In this document: positions 1 to 7,185 of the stretch, in pieces
Layout of the letters: each line of letters opens with the position of its first letter
Numbering within the stretch: the stretch's first letter is position 1
Source: Gallionella sp. UBA6045
GTDB lineage: Bacteria > Pseudomonadota > Gammaproteobacteria > Burkholderiales > Gallionellaceae
Reading direction: 5' to 3'
Length of the DNA stretch: 12,698 bases
Assembly: GCA_002429165.1 (NCBI GenBank)
Contig: DIYV01000087.1
Location: 1-12,698, forward strand
Made by a program: the position numbers and the translations under genes
The notes under the pieces: model-generated
Database searches by the model: none
Seen by the model: only the letters and a program-made list of their open reading frames with translations
Told to the model about the DNA's origin: nothing

Positions 1-122
1 ACGTACATTTACCGATAACCATATGATCGACGCAGACATCCTGCCAGTGCGGCCCCCTGCTAAAGCACGTCCAGCCTTGGTGCACAGGCCGGGCATTGCC
101 TGCATTGTTAAAATGTAAAGAG
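1..122. other. window edge upstream of ftsY, no assignable gene
   Basis: No gene can be assigned here. On the + strand a frame is open from base 2 to a TAA at 116-118, giving about 38 residues rich in Pro, Ala and Arg that I do not recognise. It could be the 3' end of an upstream gene stopping 4 bases before ftsY. On the - strand a frame with ATG codons at 105-103 and 39-37 runs off the left edge and could equally be the start of a divergent gene. Neither has a recognisable motif. No convincing -35/-10 pair for ftsY is visible within these bases. Confidence 0.3.
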
Positions 123-1097
123 ATGTTCAGTTTCCTGAAAAAAAAATCATCCGGGTCCGACAACGATCAGGGCAATACAGACAAGCCGGGTTCAAGTTGG
201 TTCGCACAACTGAAATCCGGGCTGGCGCGCACCGGCGATCAACTGACCGGCCTGTTCAGCCGTGGCGGGAAAATTGACGATGATCTTTACGAGGAACTGG
301 AAACCATCCTGGTTACCGCCGATGTCGGCCTGAACGCGACCCACGCACTGCTCGCCGACCTGCGCCATCAGGTCAGGGAACAACGATTGAGCGAAGCGTC
401 CGAACTCAAGGAGGCCCTCGCGCATTGCCTGCTCAGGCTGCTCAAGCCGCTGGCGCAGCCGCTGCATGCCGAAACCCATAAACCTTTTGTGATCATGATG
501 GTGGGGGTGAACGGCGCGGGCAAGACCACCTCGATCGGCAAGCTGGCTAAATACCTGCAAGGGCAGGGCTTGTCGGTGTTGCTTGCGGCAGGCGACACGT
601 TTCGTGCCGCTGCCAGGGAGCAGCTGGCGACCTGGGGCGAACGCAACAACGTGACGGTCATCGCGCAGCAGAGCGGCGATGCCGCCGCGGTAATCTACGA
701 TGCCGTGCAAGCCGCACAGGCCCGCGGCATCGACGTGGTGCTGGCCGATACCGCGGGACGGTTGACCACCCAGGCGAATCTGATGGAAGAGATCAAGAAG
801 GTGAAGCGCGTCATCGCCAAACTTCTTCCCGATGCGCCGCACGAGGTACTGCTGGTGCTGGACGCCAATACCGGGCAGAACGCGCTGAGCCAGGTCAAGG
901 CCTTCGATCAGGCACTCGGGGTCACCGGTCTGATCCTCACCAAGCTTGACGGCACGGCCAAGGGCGGCGTGATCGCCGCGATTGCCAAGGCGCATCCGAT
1001 TCCAGTACGATTCATCGGCGTGGGCGAGGGACTCGACGATCTGCGACCCTTTGTCGCGGAAGATTTTGTCGCGGCATTGCTGGGGCTGGAAGAGTGA
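123..1097 (+). CDS. ftsY: signal recognition particle receptor FtsY
   Basis: FtsY is the SRP-type GTPase that docks Ffh-ribosome-nascent chain complexes at the inner membrane and hands them to SecYEG or YidC. The 324-residue protein has a short Lys-rich N-terminus (residues 1-10) in place of the long acidic A domain of E. coli FtsY. A helical N domain follows at about 25-110, then the NG GTPase: G1 GVNGAGKTT at 128-136, DTFRAAA at 158-164, G3 DTAGR at 209-213, G4 TKLD at 273-276, and the closing GVGEGLDDLRPF at 299-310. I chose ATG 123 because MFSFLKKK is the typical FtsY beginning; an in-frame TTG at 96 would add nine atypical residues. The Shine-Dalgarno is poor (AAAGAG touches the ATG). 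It leads the ftsE-ftsX cluster, a frequent proteobacterial arrangement. The family call is certain and the start fairly so. Confidence 0.97.
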   Translation: MFSFLKKKSSGSDNDQGNTDKPGSSWFAQLKSGLARTGDQLTGLFSRGGKIDDDLYEELETILVTADVGLNATHALLADLRHQVREQRLSEASELKEALAHCLLRLLKPLAQPLHAETHKPFVIMMVGVNGAGKTTSIGKLAKYLQGQGLSVLLAAGDTFRAAAREQLATWGERNNVTVIAQQSGDAAAVIYDAVQAAQARGIDVVLADTAGRLTTQANLMEEIKKVKRVIAKLLPDAPHEVLLVLDANTGQNALSQVKAFDQALGVTGLILTKLDGTAKGGVIAAIAKAHPIPVRFIGVGEGLDDLRPFVAEDFVAALLGLEE

Positions 1098-1134
1098 GAA
1101 AATCCTCCCACCCACGAAACGGTTCGACACTTCA

Positions 1135-1788
1135 ATGATTAAATTCGATCAGGTCAATAAACGTTACCCGGGCGGCTATCAGGCGTTGAAGAACGTCTCG
1201 TTCGAGATCGCCGAGGGCGAGATGGTATTCCTGACCGGACACTCCGGTGCCGGCAAGAGCACACTGCTCAAACTCATCGCCGCGATCGAGCGGCCCAATC
1301 TGGGCAGCGTGCTGGTCAACCACCAGAACGTCGGCGTGCTCAAAAGCCGCGCGCTGCCATTTCTGCGCCGCAACCTCGGCATCATCTTCCAGGATCACAA
1401 GCTGCTGTTCGATCGCAACGTGTTCGACAACGTGATGCTGCCGCTGCAGATCTGCGGTTTCGATTACCGCGAAAGCCACAAGCGGGTGCGTGCCGCGCTC
1501 GACAAGGTGGGCTTGCTCAAGCGTGAAAAATCCAATCCCATCGCACTGTCGGGCGGCGAACAACAACGCCTGTGCATCGCGCGCGCGATCGTGAACCGCC
1601 CGTCCATCCTGCTGGCCGACGAGCCGACCGGCAACCTGGATACCGAATACGCGCAGGAGATCATGGCTATATTCAAATCTTTCCATCAGGTCGGCGTCAC
1701 ACTGCTGATCTCCACGCATGATGAGAGCGTGTTGCAAAATACCAATGCGCGTGTGCTTGCGCTCAAGCAGGGTGAGTTACAGGCATGA
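1135..1788 (+). CDS. ftsE: cell division ATP-binding protein FtsE
   Basis: FtsE is the cytoplasmic ATPase of the FtsEX complex, which binds the Z ring and activates septal peptidoglycan hydrolases through periplasmic adaptors. The 217-residue protein is close to the E. coli length. It shows all ABC motifs: Walker [10 protein letters not shown] (35-43), a Q-loop in [10 protein letters not shown], signature LSGGEQQR, Walker [13 protein letters not shown] with the catalytic Glu, and H-loop STHD. The start at ATG 1135 gives the classic [14 protein letters not shown] beginning. It begins 37 bases after ftsY, and its TGA (1786-1788) overlaps the ftsX ATG as ATGA, so translation of the two is very likely coupled. 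Confidence 0.97.
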   Translation: MIKFDQVNKRYPGGYQALKNVSFEIAEGEMVFLTGHSGAGKSTLLKLIAAIERPNLGSVLVNHQNVGVLKSRALPFLRRNLGIIFQDHKLLFDRNVFDNVMLPLQICGFDYRESHKRVRAALDKVGLLKREKSNPIALSGGEQQRLCIARAIVNRPSILLADEPTGNLDTEYAQEIMAIFKSFHQVGVTLLISTHDESVLQNTNARVLALKQGELQA

Positions 1789-2681
1789 GGCATGCATTCG
1801 ATCAAAATGTAGGCGTATTGCGGCGCATGTTCGCATCGAAGCTGGCAGGAATCTTCAATATCCTGGTCATCGGTATCGCGCTCAGCCTGCCTGCCGGCAT
1901 GTATGTGCTGCTGCAGAACGCGCAGGGCCTGGTAGCCCAATTCTCCGGCACGCCCCAGATCAGCCTGTTCATGAGCATGGATGCGAAAGCGGAAGACGTA
2001 GACAGGCTGCGCAAACAGCTGGAACAACAGCCGGCCATTGCAAGCGTCGAGTTCGTCTCCCGTGCGCAGGCGCTGGAGCAACTCAAACAAAGCAGCGGAC
2101 TTGCCGACGTGATCGGGAGTCTGAGCCAGAACCCCTTGCCGGATGCCTTCATCGTCCATCCCAAACCAGGCGGAGCCCAGGCGCTGGAGGGGCTGCGCAC
2201 CGAACTGGCGAAGCTGCCCGGGGTGGAGAAGGCGCAACTCGATTCAGCCTGGGCCTACAAGCTTGAAGCCCTGCTCAAATTCGGGCGGGTGCTGGTGCTG
2301 ATACTCGCCAGTCTGCTCAGCCTTGCGCTGGTCGCCATCACCTTCAACACCATCCGCCTGCAGATTCTCACCCAGCGCGAAGAGATCGAAGTTTCCAAGC
2401 TGATCGGCGCGACCAACGCGTTCATACGTCGTCCCTTCCTGTATTTCGGCGCAATCCAGGGACTGCTTGGCGGCATCATGGCCTGGCTCATCATCAGTAT
2501 CAGCCTGTTGCTGCTCAACCACCAGTTGGTCGCACTGGTGCAACTTTACGCCAGCCAATTCGAGTTGCTTTCGCTGTCACTGGGCGACAGCCTGACGCTG
2601 TTGCTGTTCTCGATGTACCTGGGCTGGCTGGGAGCGTGGTTATCCGTGGCACGGCATTTGTCCCGTATCGAGCCGCGCTGA
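1785..2681 (+). CDS. ftsX: cell division protein FtsX (membrane partner of FtsE)
   Basis: FtsX is the integral membrane half of FtsEX; its large periplasmic loop recruits the activator (EnvC type) of amidases at the septum. The 298 residues show the family topology: a short cytoplasmic tail (1-21), TM1 about 22-44, an extracytoplasmic domain about 45-165, then three C-terminal segments at about 168-190, 219-245 and 268-290. The conserved region after TM2 includes NTIRLQILTQREEIEVSKLIGAT (residues 188-210), typical of FtsX/permease proteins. The start overlaps the ftsE stop by four bases. E. coli FtsX is longer, mainly in the N-terminal tail; the short form is usual elsewhere. The rpoH gene that commonly follows ftsX is absent here and pgl begins 6 bases downstream. 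Confidence 0.96.
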   Translation: MRHAFDQNVGVLRRMFASKLAGIFNILVIGIALSLPAGMYVLLQNAQGLVAQFSGTPQISLFMSMDAKAEDVDRLRKQLEQQPAIASVEFVSRAQALEQLKQSSGLADVIGSLSQNPLPDAFIVHPKPGGAQALEGLRTELAKLPGVEKAQLDSAWAYKLEALLKFGRVLVLILASLLSLALVAITFNTIRLQILTQREEIEVSKLIGATNAFIRRPFLYFGAIQGLLGGIMAWLIISISLLLLNHQLVALVQLYASQFELLSLSLGDSLTLLLFSMYLGWLGAWLSVARHLSRIEPR

Positions 2682-2687
2682 GCTGCC

Positions 2688-3386
2688 GTGTCTTGCCGCT
2701 GGCACAGTTACAGTACAACGACCAAGCTGGAAGAGGCGGCAGTGCGGGCGATACTGGAGGCGGCACAGCCGGCCATCAGCCAGCGTGGTGAATTTCATAT
2801 CGTGCTGGCCGGCGGCAACACCCCGCGAAGAATTTATGAAGCCCTGCGATCGGCGGATACCGACTGGTCTTCATGGCATGTGTATTTTGGTGACGAACGC
2901 TGTCTGCCGGCCGATCATGCCGGGCGCAATAGCCACATGGCCGCTCAGGCCTGGCTGAACCATGTCGGCATCCCCTCAGCACAAATTCATGTCATCGCGG
3001 CGGAAAAGGGCGCCGACATGGCAGCACGCAGTTATGCGCAAATCGTGGACCGCATCGAACAGTTCGATCTGGTATTGCTGGGGCTGGGCGAAGACGGGCA
3101 CACCGCCAGCCTGTTTCCGCATCACGATCCGGGCAACACGCCGGCTGCGCCCGCCGTCCTTGCCGTTCACGATGCGCCCAAGCCGCCGCCCGAGCGGGTT
3201 TCGCTCAGCGCAAACCGTCTTGGCGCCGCGCGTCAGGTCATGTTTCTGGTAACGGGAGAGTCCAAGCGACAGGCCGTGCATGATTGGCGCAATGGAATAG
3301 ACATCCCCGCCGCGGCGGTCAAACCGGCAGGCGGGCTGGATATTTACCTGGAAGCGGGTCTGCTGGAAAGTGCCGGCAAGACATAA
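2688..3386 (+). CDS. pgl: 6-phosphogluconolactonase
   Basis: This enzyme hydrolyses 6-phosphoglucono-delta-lactone to 6-phosphogluconate, the second step of the oxidative pentose phosphate and Entner-Doudoroff routes, in the cytoplasm. The 232 residues match the DevB/SOL type (glucosamine-6-phosphate isomerase fold). Visible motifs are LAGGNTP (40-46), FGDER (67-71), GLGEDGHTASLFP (132-144) and PPERVSL (167-173). The GTG start at 2688 lies 6 bases after the ftsX stop with only a weak GAG upstream; no nearer ATG would keep the N-terminal strand. Neither zwf nor gnd is present in the window, so it is separated from its pathway partners and apparently co-transcribed with the division genes. The related NagB isomerase is less likely because of the lactonase-type GEDGHTASLFP signature. 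Confidence 0.93.
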   Translation: MSCRWHSYSTTTKLEEAAVRAILEAAQPAISQRGEFHIVLAGGNTPRRIYEALRSADTDWSSWHVYFGDERCLPADHAGRNSHMAAQAWLNHVGIPSAQIHVIAAEKGADMAARSYAQIVDRIEQFDLVLLGLGEDGHTASLFPHHDPGNTPAAPAVLAVHDAPKPPPERVSLSANRLGAARQVMFLVTGESKRQAVHDWRNGIDIPAAAVKPAGGLDIYLEAGLLESAGKT

Positions 3387-3416
3387 ACCGGCTGATGGAT
3401 TTTCTTCGGCGCTGGA

Positions 3417-4511
3417 TCAGTTTTCAGGTTTGAACAGGCTGGCAGGCGCACTGCGCCAGTATTGCGGCGGTGCGGATATTTGCGCGCCCAGTTCCGCGGC
3501 GGCGTGCCACGGCCAGTGCGGGTCATAGAGTATGCCGCGCGCCAGAGCCACCAGATCGGCGCTGCCTTCGGCCACGATGGCTTCGGCCTGCTTCGGTTCG
3601 GTGATCAGGCCGACCGCAATGGTGGTCAACCCGGTTTCCTGCCTGATGCGACGGGCAAACGGTACCTGGTATCCCGGTGCGATCGCCACCTGTTGTTTGG
3701 GGGACAACCCGCCGCTGGAGACGTGAATATAGTCGCAACCCAGTGTTTTCAGTTCGCTTGCCAACGCCACGGTCTGTTCGATATCCCATCCGCCTTCCAC
3801 CCAGTCGGTGGCCGAGACGCGCACCCCGAGAGGCTTGTGTTCAGGCCATAAGGCGCGGACAGCCGCAAACACTTCCAGCGGAAAACGCATGCGGTTTTCC
3901 GGCGTCCCGCCGTATTCATCGGTGCGCAAGTTGGCAAGCGGCGAGAGGAACTGGTGCAGCAGATAGCCGTGGGCGGCATGAATCTCGATCGCGTCGATGC
4001 CAAGCCGGTCGGCACGGCGCGCGGCCTGTACGAATGCGTCGCGTATCCGCTGCAGACCGGCCTTGTCCAGTGCAAGCGGGGCGGGATCGGACTCGTTGAA
4101 AGGAATCGCGGATGGTGCGGCCGTTGTCCATCCTCCAGCCTGTTCGGACAATTGCCTGCCGCCGCGCCACGGCACCGCACAGGAAGCCTTGCGTCCGGCA
4201 TGAGACAGCTGGATCCCGACCGGCATGGACGAATATTGTTTTACCGCTTTCAGCACCCGGGCGAATGCAGCTTCGTTGGCGTCGCTCCATAATCCGGTGC
4301 AGCCAGGCGTGATGCGTCCATCCTCCTCGACTGCGGTCGCTTCCATGATCAGCAAGGCGGCGCCGCTGTGCGACAGATGCCCCAGATGCATCAGGTGCCA
4401 GTCGCCCACATTGCCGTCCTGTGCGGAGTACTGGCACATCGGGGCGATCACGATACGGTTCGTCAGGGTGAGCTGGCGCAGGTTGAATGGTGAAAAAAGC
4501 GGGCTGGTCAT
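3417..4511 (-). CDS. NADH:flavin oxidoreductase, Old Yellow Enzyme family (YqjM/NamA/XenA type)
   Basis: An FMN-dependent ene-reductase that probably reduces activated C=C bonds of unsaturated carbonyls, possibly nitro-compounds, with NAD(P)H; the natural substrate is unknown. The 364-residue TIM barrel carries marks of the thermophilic-like class: APMCQYSAQDG (23-33) with Cys26 and Tyr28 at the positions known from B. subtilis YqjM, GIQLSHAGRK (99-108), the substrate-binding HAAHGYLLHQFLSP with His178 and His181, and the FMN-phosphate region AVGLI...LVALARGILYDPHWPW. Trp333, Trp335 and Trp352 near the C-terminus resemble the aromatic pocket of Pseudomonas XenA. I chose the start at 4511; a longer in-frame extension to 4703 reads as atypical sequence. 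The Shine-Dalgarno is weak. The gene converges on pgl (30-base gap) and is divergent from ruvB. Confidence 0.93.
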   Translation of the reverse strand: MTSPLFSPFNLRQLTLTNRIVIAPMCQYSAQDGNVGDWHLMHLGHLSHSGAALLIMEATAVEEDGRITPGCTGLWSDANEAAFARVLKAVKQYSSMPVGIQLSHAGRKASCAVPWRGGRQLSEQAGGWTTAAPSAIPFNESDPAPLALDKAGLQRIRDAFVQAARRADRLGIDAIEIHAAHGYLLHQFLSPLANLRTDEYGGTPENRMRFPLEVFAAVRALWPEHKPLGVRVSATDWVEGGWDIEQTVALASELKTLGCDYIHVSSGGLSPKQQVAIAPGYQVPFARRIRQETGLTTIAVGLITEPKQAEAIVAEGSADLVALARGILYDPHWPWHAAAELGAQISAPPQYWRSAPASLFKPEN

Positions 4512-4542
4512 GGGTGGAGTTTTCGTTGATTGAAAGCGGCAA

Positions 4543-4570
4543 AGTATAAGACAGGCCATGCGCGTTTGTA
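4543..4570 (-). promoter_or_regulatory. candidate promoter of the OYE gene
   Basis: Read on the - strand there is a -10-like TATACT (4548-4543) preceded, after 16 bases, by TACAAA (4570-4565), which matches the -35 consensus at only three of six positions. The expected transcription start would lie about 25 bases before the ATG at 4511. The -10 box is good and the -35 is poor, so this is tentative. Confidence 0.25.
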
Positions 4571-4602
4571 TAACAATCAGAAAATCCGTTGTACAGGCAA
4601 TC

Positions 4603-4781
4603 ATGCGCTGCGGCCCGTGCATTAAATTTTCCCCGGAACTGGCACCAAGCGATGGAGCGGCAAGGCCATTGCACTGGCAGCCGTGATTCTTTACGAAATG
4701 CATGCGCCGGACAGCGACCGAATCGATTATTGGATCAGTGTGGCCAAACGCCCGAAGAAATTCATCATCGCTGCGCTATAA
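4603..4781 (+). pseudogene. broken short reading frame of unknown function
   Basis: From 4626 to a TAA at 4779-4781 one frame reads about 51 residues with coding character. It includes GTKRWSGKAIALAAVILYEM, followed by an acidic/aromatic stretch (DRIDYWISVAKRPKKFIIAA), and third-position GC is moderately high. There is no ATG, GTG or TTG at its beginning and a TAA lies just upstream at 4623-4625. A second frame starts at ATG 4603 (MRCGPCIKF) and would join it if one base were added in the TTTTCCCC run at 4627-4634; that joined product would be about 58-60 residues. So this is either a decayed gene, a small gene with a sequencing error at the homopolymer, or chance. I do not recognise a family. 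Confidence 0.28.
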
Positions 4782-4782
4782 T
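4777..4782 (+). promoter_or_regulatory. consensus -10 box, possible promoter for ruvB leader
   Basis: A perfect TATAAT in a GC-rich surround (GCGC before, CGC after) lies 191 bases before the ruvB start and 30 bases before the small frame at 4812. No good -35 hexamer exists at 16-18 bases upstream (GAAGAA occupies the 17-base position), so promoter activity is uncertain. Confidence 0.3.
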
Positions 4783-4811
4783 CGCATCCAACTTGATATT
4801 TTCAGGAAGAA

Positions 4812-4898
4812 ATGGACAAGCAATTGTGCGCAGTCGCGCTGGAATTCAGCCCCATGCACCTGCCGGGAAAATCCCGGTCAATTTGTGCGGGCAGATGA
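4812..4898 (+). CDS. possible 28-residue leader peptide upstream of ruvB
   Basis: ATG 4812 is preceded by AGGAAGAA, a better ribosome-binding site than most genes here have. The frame runs 28 codons (beginning MDKQLCAVALEFSP) to a double stop TGATGA at 4896-4901. It lies just downstream of the TATAAT box at 4777 and contains the hairpin at 4863-4877. I do not recognise the peptide. In the neighbouring frame the downstream bases read NLCGQMMILRDFLNENFSE before a TAG, so a one-base shift near AAAA (4868-4871) would give a 42-residue product; this may therefore also be a decayed or mis-sequenced small gene. It could be chance. Confidence 0.22.
   Translation: MDKQLCAVALEFSPMHLPGKSRSICAGR
4863..4877. 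repeat. 6-bp perfect hairpin, CCGGGA-AAA-TCCCGG
   Basis: Two perfect 6-base arms with a 3-base loop sit inside the putative leader peptide frame. The hairpin is not followed by a T run, so it is not a standard intrinsic terminator. It might act in the ruvB leader RNA or be chance. Confidence 0.3.
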
Positions 4899-4920
4899 TG
4901 ATCCTGCGTGATTTTTTGAA

Positions 4921-4933
4921 TGAAAATTTTTCA
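4921..4933. repeat. operator-like palindrome TGAAAA-T-TTTTCA
   Basis: A perfect 6+6 inverted repeat around a single central base lies 40 bases before the ruvB start, inside an AT-rich patch. It could be a repressor site or simply A/T-rich chance. It does not match the CTGT-N8-ACAG type of LexA box. Confidence 0.25.
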
Positions 4934-4972
4934 GAATAGAAACTATCCGGCGCATGAAAAGCAACCAGCCAA

Positions 4973-6067
4973 ATGATCCACAACGATGACCTCTCCGCAG
5001 AGCCGCGCCCCGATTCTGGTCGGATAATTGCGCCTACTGCCTCTTCCCAGCATGAAGAGGTACTGGAACGCGCGTTACGCCCCAAGCAACTCGATGAGTA
5101 TGTCGGCCAGGAAAAAATACGCGGACAACTGGAGATATTCATCGAAGCGGCGAAGCGCCGCACAGAGCCGCTCGACCACGTGCTGTTGTTCGGGCCGCCC
5201 GGTCTGGGCAAGACCACACTGGCGCAGATCATCGCGCGCGAGATGGGTGTTAATCTGCGCCATACCTCCGGTCCGGTGCTGGAACGCGCCGGCGATCTGG
5301 CCGCGTTGCTGACCAATCTCGAACCCAATGATGTGCTGTTCATCGACGAGATCCACCGCCTGTCCCCGGTGGTGGAAGAGATCCTGTATCCCGCGCTGGA
5401 GGACTACCAGATCGACATCATGATCGGCGAGGGCCCGGCGGCGCGTTCGGTGAAGCTCGACCTGCCACCGTTCACGCTGGTCGGCGCAACAACCCGCGCT
5501 GGCATGCTGACCAATCCGTTGCGCGACCGCTTTGGCATCGTTGCGCGGCTGGAGTTTTACACGCCTGAAGAGCTGCAGCGTATCGTGATGCGCTCGGCCG
5601 GCCTGCTGAAGATGAACCTGACCGATGACGGCGCGCTGGAGATCGCCAAGCGTTCGCGCGGCACGCCGCGTATCGCAAACCGTTTGCTGCGCCGCGTGCG
5701 CGACTACTCCGATGTGCGGGCGGACGGCGATACGACCCGCGCGGTGGCCGATGCCGCGTTGACCATGCTGGATGTCGACTCGCACGGGCTGGATGTGATG
5801 GACAGGAAATTGCTGCTGGCCGTGATCGAAAAATTTCTCGGCGGCCCGGTCGGCCTGGACAACCTTGCCGCGGCGATCGGCGAGGAGAGCGATACCATTG
5901 AGGATGTGCTGGAACCCTACCTGATCCAGCAAGGCTATCTGCAACGCACGCCGCGCGGCCGCATGGCCACCGCGATCGCCTATCGCCATTTCGGGCTGGC
6001 GGTGGCGAATAATCCTGTTAGCCTGGATCCGGTCAGCGGGGATTTGCCCTTGGGTGTGGCTAAATAA
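4973..6067 (+). CDS. ruvB: Holliday junction branch migration DNA helicase RuvB
   Basis: RuvB is the hexameric AAA+ motor that, loaded by RuvA, drives branch migration of Holliday junctions in recombinational repair. The 364 residues include Walker [10 protein letters not shown] (74-82), Walker B LFIDEIH (122-128), sensor 1 GATTRAG (171-177), the PLRDRFG arginine-finger segment (182-188), sensor 2 [13 protein letters not shown] (229-241), and the C-terminal winged-helix domain with [15 protein letters not shown] (291-305) and [10 protein letters not shown] (324-333). All catalytic residues are present. Start ATG 4973 gives MIHNDDL, like the usual MIE.DRL; its Shine-Dalgarno is not obvious. 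Neither ruvA nor ruvC is next to it. The gene is followed 16 bases later by ybgC. Confidence 0.97.
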   Translation: MIHNDDLSAEPRPDSGRIIAPTASSQHEEVLERALRPKQLDEYVGQEKIRGQLEIFIEAAKRRTEPLDHVLLFGPPGLGKTTLAQIIAREMGVNLRHTSGPVLERAGDLAALLTNLEPNDVLFIDEIHRLSPVVEEILYPALEDYQIDIMIGEGPAARSVKLDLPPFTLVGATTRAGMLTNPLRDRFGIVARLEFYTPEELQRIVMRSAGLLKMNLTDDGALEIAKRSRGTPRIANRLLRRVRDYSDVRADGDTTRAVADAALTMLDVDSHGLDVMDRKLLLAVIEKFLGGPVGLDNLAAAIGEESDTIEDVLEPYLIQQGYLQRTPRGRMATAIAYRHFGLAVANNPVSLDPVSGDLPLGVAK

Positions 6068-6083
6068 TGAGTAAGGTCTAAAA

Positions 6084-6491
6084 ATGAACAAGGTCAAAAT
6101 TTTTTCAGTGCCGGTCCGGGTATATTTTCAGGACACCGATGCGGGGGGCGTGGTCTATCACGCCAACTATTTGAACTTTATGGAGCGTGCGCGGACTGAG
6201 TGGCTGCGCACTTACGGTCATAGCAACGCCGGATTGATGAAGGAGTTCGGCATGGTGTTCGTGATGCGCTCTGTCAAGCTGGATTATCTCAAGCCGGCGC
6301 TGCTGGATGATGCGCTGGATGTGACGGCACAGATAAAAGATATCGGGCGCAGCCGCGTCACGCTGTTGCAGACGGTGCGCCGAGGTGATGAGTTGCTGAC
6401 CGAGGCCGAAGTGCACCTGGTCTGCGTGTCGCTGGAAAGTTTCAAGCCGGTCAGCGTGCCGGAAATATTGCGCAAACAATGGAAAAATTGA
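6084..6491 (+). CDS. ybgC: acyl-CoA thioester hydrolase YbgC (Tol-Pal associated hotdog protein)
   Basis: A cytoplasmic hotdog-fold thioesterase that cleaves acyl-CoA; the family is almost always the first gene of the tol-pal cluster and has been linked to phospholipid metabolism. The 135 residues show the signature DTDAGGVVYHANYLNFMERARTEW starting at residue 17, with the family's catalytic Asp in the DTDAGG segment and the conserved YHANY. AAGG at 6073-6076 lies 7 bases before the ATG. It begins 16 bases after ruvB and ends 16 bases before tolQ. Confidence 0.95.
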   Translation: MNKVKIFSVPVRVYFQDTDAGGVVYHANYLNFMERARTEWLRTYGHSNAGLMKEFGMVFVMRSVKLDYLKPALLDDALDVTAQIKDIGRSRVTLLQTVRRGDELLTEAEVHLVCVSLESFKPVSVPEILRKQWKN

Positions 6492-6507
6492 ACGGGGAAC
6501 AACCGAA

Positions 6508-7185
6508 ATGGAAGTGACGCAGGATTTGTCGTTTGTGCATCTGGTCAGCAACGCCAGCGTGCTGGTGCAATTGGTGCTGGGCTTGCTGCTGTTGGTGTCA
6601 TTGATGTCGTGGTGGTATATTTTTCTGAAGATGTTTGCCATTCGTAATGAAATCAGGCTGACCGAAGAATTTGAAGACGCATTTTGGCACAATCAGAATC
6701 TGAACGAGCTCTACAAGTATGCAAACAGCAGTTCGTTGCGCAACCAGGGGGCATTGGAACGTATATTTGCCGCCGGTTTTGTCGAGTTTGTGAAGTTGAA
6801 AAAGCAGCATGGAGTGGAAGCCAATGCGGTGATGGACGGCACACGCCGTGCGATGCGCGCGACCTATCAGCGCGAGATGGACAGGCTGGAATCGCATCTG
6901 GCGTTTCTCGCCTCGGTCGGTTCGGTCAGCCCGTATGTGGGGCTGTTCGGTACGGTGTGGGGAATCATGAATGCATTTCGCGGGTTGGCAAACGTGGGGC
7001 AGGCAACGCTGGCTCACGTTGCGCCCGGTATTGCCGAAGCTCTGGTGGCGACTGCGATGGGATTGTTTGCTGCGATTCCCGCAGTGGTGGCTTACAACCG
7101 CTACGCGCATGAGATCAATCGTCTTTCCACGCGCTTCGACAGTTTTACCGAGGAGTTTTCGAACGTGCTGCAACGCCAGCCATGA
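6508..7185 (+). CDS. tolQ: Tol-Pal system proton channel subunit TolQ
   Basis: TolQ is an MotA/TolQ/ExbB-family inner-membrane protein which, with TolR, forms the proton-driven motor that energises TolA. It has 225 residues: TM1 at about 17-40, a cytoplasmic loop, TM2 at about 131-155 with SPYVGLFGTVWGIMNAF (141-157), and TM3 at about 171-195 with APGIAEALVATAMGLFAAIP (172-191), the two most conserved family segments. The length is normal and the protein ends naturally, so the element immediately downstream has not truncated it. An ACGGGGA motif upstream of ATG 6508 serves as ribosome site. Its TGA overlaps an ATG at 7182 in the arrangement usually used to couple tolR. Confidence 0.96.
   Translation: MEVTQDLSFVHLVSNASVLVQLVLGLLLLVSLMSWWYIFLKMFAIRNEIRLTEEFEDAFWHNQNLNELYKYANSSSLRNQGALERIFAAGFVEFVKLKKQHGVEANAVMDGTRRAMRATYQREMDRLESHLAFLASVGSVSPYVGLFGTVWGIMNAFRGLANVGQATLAHVAPGIAEALVATAMGLFAAIPAVVAYNRYAHEINRLSTRFDSFTEEFSNVLQRQP

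Larger units (their letters stand above)
4512..4972. other. 461-base region between the OYE gene and ruvB, no confident gene
   Basis: No intact gene of normal length lies here. It contains a candidate promoter for the - strand gene (4543-4570), a + strand fragment of coding character without a good start (4603-4781), a TATAAT box (4777-4782), a short frame with a good ribosome site (4812-4898) and two inverted repeats (4863-4877 and 4921-4933). ruvC and ruvA, which often precede ruvB, are not present, and none of the six-frame fragments resembles RuvA or RuvC. Confidence 0.6.

Noticed and set aside
192..1130. Long - strand frame opposite ftsY (similar long antisense frames lie opposite ruvB, tolQ and pal)
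   Set aside because: These mirror GC-biased codons of clear + strand genes and show no family motifs or start signals.
3387..3425. Possible bidirectional terminator between pgl and the converging OYE gene
   Set aside because: Only a 5-base CTGAT/ATCAG pairing with a 19-base loop precedes a short T run; too weak to call.
4512..4703. 64-residue N-terminal extension of the Old Yellow Enzyme
   Set aside because: The extension is Cys-rich and unlike the family. Beginning at 4511 places Cys26 and Tyr28 exactly where YqjM has them.
4589..4939. 116-codon + strand frame across the ruvB upstream region
   Set aside because: It is of low coding quality over most of its length and overlaps the better-looking fragment in another frame. 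Only its last ~20 codons look protein-like.
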